Shown here in pieces: positions 15,583 to 21,823 of a DNA stretch of 32,038 nt. Within the stretch, counting starts at the first letter, position 1; every line of letters starts with the position of its first letter. The notes under the pieces are model-generated. The model searched no databases, was not told where the DNA came from, and saw nothing but the letters and a program-made list of their open reading frames with translations. The stretch is taken from positions 1 through 32,038 of the IMG/VR virus record IMGVR_UViG_3300017613_000498. One strand, given 5' to 3'. The position numbers and the translations under genes are program-made. This DNA comes from a virus.

Positions 15583-17217
15583 ATGGCCTTACCTATAGGT
15601 TTTATAGCTCCGCTTATTTTAGGCGCTGGGTTTGGGGCAAAGATGTTAGACAAAAAACTCTCTGATGACAGAGAGAACGCAGCGAAAGGCGAGCGTGTCC
15701 AGGCAATCATAGCTGGACTGCAAGGCGGCCAGCCTCAACCACAGCCCGCAGCTCCTGCATCTATCCACGGTGCCATGCAACCGACCGCGACGCCTCAAAT
15801 CGAAACACCTTCTGCCGAGCCGCCTTTGGTCGGTGCCGGACCTCAGCCCGAAATGCGCCCTGGCGAGCTGACTGAAGTACCCATTTTGCCTACCTCTCAG
15901 ATACTGTCTCCGGGCAACGCGCCTTTCTATCCAAAGGGAGTCTCTTACGACGAAGACGGCAACATCAACGTGCAGTGGGAACGCGACACAGGACAGCTCG
16001 ACGCGCAGTGGTTCCAGCAATTCCAGAATAACCTAAAAACCATCTCAAAAGAAAAGCCAGGAATCACACCACTCGAAGCAGACTTTGAAGCCATTAAGCG
16101 AACCATTAATTTATCCAAGCGAATGCCAAGCACGCAAGCTTTACAGATGTTGGACCCGACGCGGCGCGAACAACTATCCGAGCAGATATACTGGTCAGGC
16201 GTTCTCCAGCTAAAAAACAGCCCTGACATCAGACGCGCCATCACTTTAATGGCACGAGAAGGTGGTGTGAAGATGACTGACCAGGCACTCAGCTCAGCCG
16301 TCCAGCACTACGCCTTACGCGCAGTAACAAACGAGATGGGCGGATACATGCCCGAAGAAGTGCGCGGCGTGCTGATCAATTTAGAAGGTCCGCCGATCTC
16401 TGCCGAGCTTGCGCAAAAAGCCTATCAAATGTTTGGTATTGTGGACCCGCGAGAGATCACACAACAGCAGGCGCAACAGGTCAATCAAGCACTGAAGCAA
16501 GAAAAGTTGACGATGACTGAAGAGGAAGCAACCGCTCAAGCACTTGGAGCCGAATCCGCCGCAGACATCATTGAGGCGCAAGCAACAGGCAGCGGAGGAT
16601 CAGACCCTACAAGCCGAGCAGCCCGCAGGAAAGAAGAGCTTGGCAAAGTCGATCTAAGCCTTACAGACCGGCGACCTATCAGCCGCGAGTTGGCTCAAGC
16701 TCTTCAGGTGCCAGTCGGAACCACCATGGGTGAAGTAAAAGAAAAAGGACTCATCCAAGTACCGCTTTGGGTCCAAAAGAACCGTTCAGACGTGTGGGAC
16801 GCACTCGATCAGCTTGAAGAACTGCATTCCCTCGCCCAAGGAATCATCACAGCCGACCCGAACTTTTTCAGCCTCGTCGCACAAGCCGCACGCTTAAAGG
16901 CTGGACGCTTCACCGGAACCGACGTAAACTCTCGCGTCTACACTCGAATCTCAGACGGCTTGCTCTCAGTCATGGCCCGTAACATCGCATCCGAGCGCGG
17001 AGTCTTAAACGAAGGCGACATCGTTCGAGCCAAGAAACTGAAGTCCGGCGACTTCTCTTCGGCTGAGGAAATGGAAGCTGTTTTTGCCAGCATGAAAAAG
17101 CTGATGACAGGACGCCTTGCCAACGCTGAGAAGGCAGTGCTTCCTCAACGAGTAAAAGAGAAGAAAGCAACCAAGCGCTGGAATCCTAAGACAAAGAAGT
17201 TGGAGGTAATTAAATAA
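15583..17217 (+). CDS. Large internal virion/ejection protein
   Basis: The 544-residue protein starts with a hydrophobic N-terminus (ALPIGFIAPLILGAGFGAKM), then a Pro/Gln/Ala linker (about residues 50-95). A long helical body follows, with Gln/Glu-rich segments (EITQQQAQQVNQALKQEKLT). The tail is basic (KKATKRWNPKTKKLEVIK). Like P22 gp20 or T7 gp15 it is long, helical and encoded just before an even larger protein. In those systems the proteins form a channel across the cell envelope for DNA. No enzyme motif is apparent. It is linked to the next gene by TAATG. Confidence 0.55.
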   Translation: MALPIGFIAPLILGAGFGAKMLDKKLSDDRENAAKGERVQAIIAGLQGGQPQPQPAAPASIHGAMQPTATPQIETPSAEPPLVGAGPQPEMRPGELTEVPILPTSQILSPGNAPFYPKGVSYDEDGNINVQWERDTGQLDAQWFQQFQNNLKTISKEKPGITPLEADFEAIKRTINLSKRMPSTQALQMLDPTRREQLSEQIYWSGVLQLKNSPDIRRAITLMAREGGVKMTDQALSSAVQHYALRAVTNEMGGYMPEEVRGVLINLEGPPISAELAQKAYQMFGIVDPREITQQQAQQVNQALKQEKLTMTEEEATAQALGAESAADIIEAQATGSGGSDPTSRAARRKEELGKVDLSLTDRRPISRELAQALQVPVGTTMGEVKEKGLIQVPLWVQKNRSDVWDALDQLEELHSLAQGIITADPNFFSLVAQAARLKAGRFTGTDVNSRVYTRISDGLLSVMARNIASERGVLNEGDIVRAKKLKSGDFSSAEEMEAVFASMKKLMTGRLANAEKAVLPQRVKEKKATKRWNPKTKKLEVIK

Positions 17218-19319
17218 TGGCCCAGCTAATCGAGGTCGGAGACGACGTAATAGAATTTCCCGATGAAATGTCAGCCGACCAAATACAAGAAGCAATCGCA
17301 TCATCGATGGGCGCATCAGTCGCAGCAGACCCAACTCCATCACCCATAGACCAAGACATCTCAGCGATCACAGGCAAACCGACTGCCTTAACCCCTGATC
17401 AAATGACAGCCGGAACTCGTTTCGCAGGCGGACTCGTCCGAAGCACAGCCATTGCAGCGCCGATGGTCATGCCATCCCTTTCTCCTTTAAAACTTGCCGC
17501 AGTCGTGTTTGGCTCTGAACTGGCTGCCGGAGAAGTTGAGGAGATGCTATCCAACCCCGAATACCAGAGCGGAATGGAAGCACTTAAACGCCAGGGGGAG
17601 ATCGTCAAAGACGCAGCAGTCAGCGGTGGACTCGGCTACTGGGGCGATCGTTTTCTTTTACCATGGCTCGGCCAGCACGCCAACAAACTAAAGAACTTCA
17701 CAACGCGCCCGATTATGAAACAAACTCTTGGCAGGATCTTCAAGCCGAAGGGAGGCTACACGTCAGACGTTGAAACTTCTCAGCGTTTCCTTGGCCGCCT
17801 GTACTCACCTGACAACCCTTACGGACTAACCCTCGACCAACTTCACGAAGGGCAAAAAACCTTAGCCGACACCATGGGATCAATCGCTCGCTCGTCTTTC
17901 GGTGGCGGACGTGTCATGCGCAAAACTGACATGCGTAATCAAGCCAAAGTCGGTGAGTTTGTTACCAACTTTCTAAACTCAGCAACCAAGACAACTCCTC
18001 GACAATTTGGTAACATGATGAAAGGATTGTTGAGCAAGGACAAAGCTTACATCACGCATCAGACCAACCATCTGTTCGACGAGTTCAGGCAAATGGCATA
18101 CGGCAAAGGCATCGATGTCAATCTCGGCGACGCTTTCACCTATCTACGTGAAAACGCATCCAACAGATTTGCTCGCGGCGTCCTTGCCAAAGTAGTCCGA
18201 AGTGATCCCGCAGTCATGCGTGCCATTCAAGGCGGCGAAGACTTAATGCTTCGCACTCCTGACGAATTGGAAGCTATCTTCCAAGCCTTGCCTCCGCAAC
18301 AGGTGCAGGAGATCATTGACCAGATGGCGCACACCTTGCCCGTTGAAACCGCTGTAGACCTCTACCACAATGTCAATCGGATGTTTGCAAAAAGTAAGGA
18401 AGGTGGAATGAAGCGATTCTCAACTAAGTTTAAAGATCATTTAGACGATGCGTTGAAAGAAAGCCTGACCCCTGCCCAAGGCGCGGCTCCTCTTCCTCAG
18501 CCGCCTTCGGCCTACGCCAAGTTCCGCGAAGCAAACGACTTCGCAGCCCGCCACGGCGAGCGCATTGAAAAGAAGATCATCGACACGATGTTTAAAAAGA
18601 TAGGGGATGAAAAGCCCGCATCGATCATCGGAATGTTTCAAGGCTCCCAAGGAGCGGACACCTTAATCTCAGTCAAAAAATATTTCGCATCCTCTGATGT
18701 TTTGAACATGCAAGACTTCGAAAATACAGTCCGCCAACCATTGCGTCATTGGTTCCTATCCCAAGCCATCGATAAAGAAACCGGAGCTGTCAGCGGAGCA
18801 GCGCTTTCCCGCACCCTCGACCGCCTCCAACGTCAAAACGGACCTGGATTCGTTCGTGAGATCTTCGGACCCAACGCACCTGAAGCCTTGCGCGACGCCG
18901 CGACAACCCTCAACCTTCTATCAAAAGCCAAAGAATCGAACATCTTAATGAAGATCATCCAGGCCAGCGTGCTCGCCGGAACCGCAACAGGCATCATGTA
19001 CGGAGCAGGTCAACCAGTCGAGCGTGTGATCGGCGGCGGAGTAGCTGTCCTCTTCACCCCTTACGCCTTAGCCAAAGTCATGTCGAACCCAAAACTAACC
19101 CGCATCATAACAGATGGATTCGTAGCCGGACCCGGAACCAGCAAGTTTGCCCGTTCCGTCCTCGTAGCTGGCAACATGAACCGAGAATGGTTTTTCAAAA
19201 AGAACCTGTCAATCGAAGCTCGTGAGTTCTACGACAAACCGTGGGAAATGGAAGAAGAGCCAGCTCAAATCAACTGGCCTGTGACTGAAAGGATGCTTGC
19301 GCCGCCTCCGCTGAGTTAG
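17217..19319 (+). CDS. Largest internal virion/ejection protein (last late gene)
   Basis: The 700-residue protein opens with the motif VIEFPDEMSADQIQEAIASS, an N-terminal module (hydrophobic-x-FPD-x-MS-x-x-QI-x-x-AI) found at the start of many phage internal or polyvalent proteins. Next are hydrophobic stretches (STAIAAPMVMPSLSPLKLAA) and a long helical body. Two further hydrophobic segments lie near residues 577-625 (IQASVLAGTATGIMYGAG, VIGGGVAVLFTPYALA), consistent with membrane insertion. I looked for a lytic transglycosylase signature (catalytic Glu context) and saw none. It is the terminal gene of the late operon. Confidence 0.55.
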   Translation: MAQLIEVGDDVIEFPDEMSADQIQEAIASSMGASVAADPTPSPIDQDISAITGKPTALTPDQMTAGTRFAGGLVRSTAIAAPMVMPSLSPLKLAAVVFGSELAAGEVEEMLSNPEYQSGMEALKRQGEIVKDAAVSGGLGYWGDRFLLPWLGQHANKLKNFTTRPIMKQTLGRIFKPKGGYTSDVETSQRFLGRLYSPDNPYGLTLDQLHEGQKTLADTMGSIARSSFGGGRVMRKTDMRNQAKVGEFVTNFLNSATKTTPRQFGNMMKGLLSKDKAYITHQTNHLFDEFRQMAYGKGIDVNLGDAFTYLRENASNRFARGVLAKVVRSDPAVMRAIQGGEDLMLRTPDELEAIFQALPPQQVQEIIDQMAHTLPVETAVDLYHNVNRMFAKSKEGGMKRFSTKFKDHLDDALKESLTPAQGAAPLPQPPSAYAKFREANDFAARHGERIEKKIIDTMFKKIGDEKPASIIGMFQGSQGADTLISVKKYFASSDVLNMQDFENTVRQPLRHWFLSQAIDKETGAVSGAALSRTLDRLQRQNGPGFVREIFGPNAPEALRDAATTLNLLSKAKESNILMKIIQASVLAGTATGIMYGAGQPVERVIGGGVAVLFTPYALAKVMSNPKLTRIITDGFVAGPGTSKFARSVLVAGNMNREWFFKKNLSIEAREFYDKPWEMEEEPAQINWPVTERMLAPPPLS

Positions 19320-19370
19320 CCAAATTCGGACGATCTGACCTTCAGGCATACCTTCCTATGGACCCCGAAA

Positions 19371-19415
19371 AACCACCCCCGTTGAGCCTATTTTCAGGTC
19401 CGTTCAGGGGTGGTT
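19371..19415 (-). terminator. Terminator for the minus-strand (early) operon
   Basis: AACCACCCC (19371-19379) pairs with GGGGTGGTT (19407-19415). Read on the minus strand, the 3' arm runs straight into a T tract (GGTTTTTC). It lies 30 nt past the last minus-strand stop (19445). The 27-nt loop is long but has a small inner CCT/AGG pairing. It shares its GGGGTGGT arm with the loop of the plus-strand terminator, so the two hairpins are mutually exclusive alternatives. Confidence 0.5.
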
Positions 19416-19425
19416 GAACGGTTTT
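19400..19425 (+). terminator. Rho-independent terminator of the late operon
   Basis: CCGTTCA (19400-19406), loop GGGGTGGT and TGAACGG (19415-19421) form a perfect 7-bp stem followed by TTTT. It sits 80 nt after the last plus-strand stop (19319) and before the convergent minus-strand genes. Confidence 0.65.
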
Positions 19426-19444
19426 ACGGTGGTGTTCAGAAGCA

Positions 19445-19657
19445 CTAACTCAGACCCTGCGACCTCCGAAGAATCGTCTCATTGGCGATCAGCCATTCAG
19501 CTATCCTTTTCTCGCTGAAAAGGTACACTCCACGAGCCAATTCTGTGTGGGGGAGGCCGCGTTTGAGCCTCAGTTTATCCAACTGCTCAGTGGTAATCTG
19601 CCACCATTGACACAATTCCCCTGCCGTCAATATCTTTTCCTTCGGCCGATAGGTCAT
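19445..19657 (-). CDS. Small helix-turn-helix protein (excisionase/AlpA-like)
   Basis: The product has 70 residues from the ATG at 19657, which overlaps the upstream gene stop as ATGA and follows GGAGAAGAAG. The sequence KILTAGELCQWWQITTEQLD, then RGLPHTELARGVYLFSEKRI and EWLI, is the winged HTH layout of the excisionase/MerR-like family: a helix-turn-helix, then the wing and the F/Y-x-x-x-x-I-x-x-W-I end. Such proteins bind DNA as regulators or recombination directionality factors. No integrase is present in the window, so a regulatory role is likelier. It is the last gene of the early operon. Confidence 0.65.
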   Translation of the reverse strand: MTYRPKEKILTAGELCQWWQITTEQLDKLRLKRGLPHTELARGVYLFSEKRIAEWLIANETILRRSQGLS

Positions 19658-20058
19658 TTCTTCTTCTCCACCACTTTTGAAGGCGCAACAGCCTTCCACC
19701 AGATGCTCATAGCTCTATCAACCTGATCAAACGTAGCCTTATTCCACTCAACCAGCCTCGGTTTGACCAGCAGAATTTGCCATGTAGAGTATCGCATGTT
19801 GGCAATCTCAGGTATGTCCCACAGATTTCTCAGCAGTTTCTTAGCTTGATCCGTAGCTTTTACCGTCTCTTCCTTAAACCCTGAGTTGGCAAAAAACCCT
19901 GACGCTGATTTGTCCAAAGTCAGCGCGGCGGCGACATCGATTGTGGCACCATTGCTGAGCTTCGTATAAATACCCCAGTCTTTTACCGTCTCTTCTTGGC
20001 CCCATGCTATTCCAACCGTCATGATCAACACCATTAAAACAAATGCAATTCGCTTCAT
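19654..20058 (-). CDS. Secreted/periplasmic phage protein with signal peptide
   Basis: The 134-residue protein starts with a classical Sec signal: MKR, a hydrophobic core (IAFVLMVLIMTVGIAW), then a likely cleavage after AWG before QEE. The mature part of about 113 residues has no recognised family. It contains a Trp-rich helical region (LLRNLWDIPEI, MSIWWKAVAPS) and a Lys-rich end. In an early phage operon an exported small protein might alter the envelope, for example for superinfection exclusion, or be a lysis accessory; nothing in the sequence decides this. The ribosome site is AAAGGAGGTACATT. It is coupled to the following HTH gene by ATGA. Confidence 0.65.
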   Translation of the reverse strand: MKRIAFVLMVLIMTVGIAWGQEETVKDWGIYTKLSNGATIDVAAALTLDKSASGFFANSGFKEETVKATDQAKKLLRNLWDIPEIANMRYSTWQILLVKPRLVEWNKATFDQVDRAMSIWWKAVAPSKVVEKKK

Positions 20059-20076
20059 AATGTACCTCCTTTGTAT

Positions 20077-20277
20077 TTATATAACTCCTTTTTCTTCAGC
20101 CAACCATTCGGGAATGGTGAATTCGTAGTCAGAACTCAACGTGCCGCCGATTTGCTGAACATCCAAGCATTGGCTTTTGGGAATCCAGACCTCATCAGCT
20201 CCGTCATAAACAAGATAGGCTTTGTCGGTTTCGTGCCTAAGCTCTCCACAAAACTCAACGGGATCATATTTGCTCAT
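20077..20277 (-). CDS. Small conserved phage protein
   Basis: The product has 66 residues from the ATG at 20277, preceded by AAAGGAGGGCATACC; an earlier ATG at 20298 lies before this site. The centre, AYLVYDGADEVWIPKSQCLD, and the end, FTIPEWLAEEKGVI, form a pattern I recall from many small phage proteins in replication regions, without known function. It is mostly beta, with no Cys cluster. It lies immediately after the helicase-like gene. Confidence 0.65.
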   Translation of the reverse strand: MSKYDPVEFCGELRHETDKAYLVYDGADEVWIPKSQCLDVQQIGGTLSSDYEFTIPEWLAEEKGVI

Positions 20278-20294
20278 GGTATGCCCTCCTTTTA

Positions 20295-21503
20295 TCATTT
20301 ACTCCCATCATCCCAATGATAGACAATCCCTCCTTTAGCCGTCCTCGTTTCCGTCACACACTTCCTATCTTTCAAATCCAATATCGCCGCATTCAACTCC
20401 ACTCGATTCAGATACCTTGACAGCCCTCTTGCCAACTGAGTCCTGGTGATCGTCCCTCTTTTCTTGATAATCTTCTCAGCCCTCATCGTCTTTTCCGTGC
20501 TCGGTGCGTGCTGGCTGTAATTAATCAGATCCGGTAAATTGTTCTCAACACTTTTCAATATCTTGATTGCCGTACTCACATGCGCTTGCCTTATATACGG
20601 ACCCTTCCCATCAGCCAGACAAAGTATCATCGACAGCTTGGCAACCGTCTCTCTTTCCCTTCTCCACCACGGCCTGAGAAACTCATCAGTCGGCTCCGGT
20701 CGGTTCTCGTTCCATTGTCTGACATACGCATGAGCATGTTCATCCATATACATCTGACCTTGCAGCATAGTTAGCGCAATCACTCTTGCCTGCAAATGCT
20801 CAACTACAGCTTCATAATCCGGCGGGTACTCAATATTATCCCAAACTCTTAGCGTCTTATCATCTCTGTTCTTTTCCTGCTCCGGGTAGACCGTAATTAT
20901 CCGCGCAAAGAATCCACTGAGCACAGTCTCCGGTGTCATGGCCTTTAACAGCCATTCCTTTGTCGTGCCAGCGGACCAATTAATACACGCACCTTTTATA
21001 ACAGTCTCACCGTGCATCCTTGTGCCATCTGAGAAACTCGCATTCCCCCCGTACAGCTCAGTGAGCGTCTGAATAAAAGTATCTGCATGATCACCTTTTC
21101 TAAAGTACGCAGTGATTTCCGGCATACACAAAAACACCCTTGGATTGCTCAACACTCTCTGCCCCGTATTCGGATCAATGGTCGGCTTTCCCAGCACATC
21201 CATCAAGTGCTCAGCCGTCAGCCTTTGCCGCCTGTAATTAATTATCGGAATCGGTTCAATAAACTTTTCCATCTGGTCAAAGGCAATGTTCTTACCACTG
21301 CCACTCTCCCCAACCAGTATTGAGTAAAGGTTAGGATAAATTGGCTTCTCTCGTCTCCTAAAAAAGTATACTCTATCACTGACACAGGCGGCGATCATGG
21401 CAAGGCAAGTCCACAGATAGTAAGCAGTAGGCACTTCATCCTTGCCGCAGATGTGCAGGTACAAATTAATCATGTTTGTGGTCCGGCCCAAGATCGGTTC
21501 CAC
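20295..21503 (-). CDS. Replicative helicase/primase-type ATPase (DUF3987-like, GTG start)
   Basis: The 402-residue protein has a Walker A loop at about residues 65-73 (LVGESGSGKN; Asn where Ser/Thr is usual), a Walker B-like strand (VFLCMPEIT) and a probable arginine finger (LSGFFARIITVYPE). The C-terminus is a winged-helix-like segment (ITRTQLARGLSRYLNRVELN). The layout matches the DUF3987 group of phage and plasmid helicases, which unwind DNA for replication. The GTG start overlaps the preceding stop as TAGTG, with AAGGTG upstream. A later ATG (MINLYLH) is an alternative start. It lies downstream of the polymerase in the same operon. Confidence 0.65.
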   Translation of the reverse strand: MEPILGRTTNMINLYLHICGKDEVPTAYYLWTCLAMIAACVSDRVYFFRRREKPIYPNLYSILVGESGSGKNIAFDQMEKFIEPIPIINYRRQRLTAEHLMDVLGKPTIDPNTGQRVLSNPRVFLCMPEITAYFRKGDHADTFIQTLTELYGGNASFSDGTRMHGETVIKGACINWSAGTTKEWLLKAMTPETVLSGFFARIITVYPEQEKNRDDKTLRVWDNIEYPPDYEAVVEHLQARVIALTMLQGQMYMDEHAHAYVRQWNENRPEPTDEFLRPWWRRERETVAKLSMILCLADGKGPYIRQAHVSTAIKILKSVENNLPDLINYSQHAPSTEKTMRAEKIIKKRGTITRTQLARGLSRYLNRVELNAAILDLKDRKCVTETRTAKGGIVYHWDDGSK

Positions 21504-21823
21504 TATTCACCTTTCTTATAGGTGATGTGCCTTAACCTTATCACCCTGTCATCTCCCTCACTATCAACCGTGATCTGATAATCCGTCGGACTCAGCGCAA
21601 CCATATCATCCACACTCAACACAATTTTCTTATCGAACTTATTCAAAATTGTGGCCGCCACAATGAAGATTTCGTTCCAGCGAGCCTCGGCAGTTTTTGC
21701 TTGATTGATTAGCATTAAGATCGTATCATTCGCCTTCTTCAACGCTTCCATTGCCATCGAAGCATCAGGCTTTACGTTTTTAAGAATATCCTGTACGACT
21801 TTATGATCGTATGGCTTTTGCAT
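21503..21823 (-). CDS. Hypothetical protein between polymerase and helicase
   Basis: The 106-residue protein is helical in the first half (MAMEALKKANDTILMLINQA, WNEIFIVAATILNKF) and beta-like in the second (YQITVDSEGDDRVIRLRHIT). No family is recognised. It starts within the last 23 nt of the polymerase gene with a GGAGGAG site and ends in a TAGTG overlap with the helicase. Such a tightly inserted small gene may encode a partner of either enzyme. That is context only. Confidence 0.55.
   Translation of the reverse strand: MQKPYDHKVVQDILKNVKPDASMAMEALKKANDTILMLINQAKTAEARWNEIFIVAATILNKFDKKIVLSVDDMVALSPTDYQITVDSEGDDRVIRLRHITYKKGE

Noticed and set aside
17217-19319. Lytic transglycosylase domain in the largest ejection protein
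   Set aside because: No catalytic Glu in an ES- or GxxQ-type context could be found by reading the sequence.
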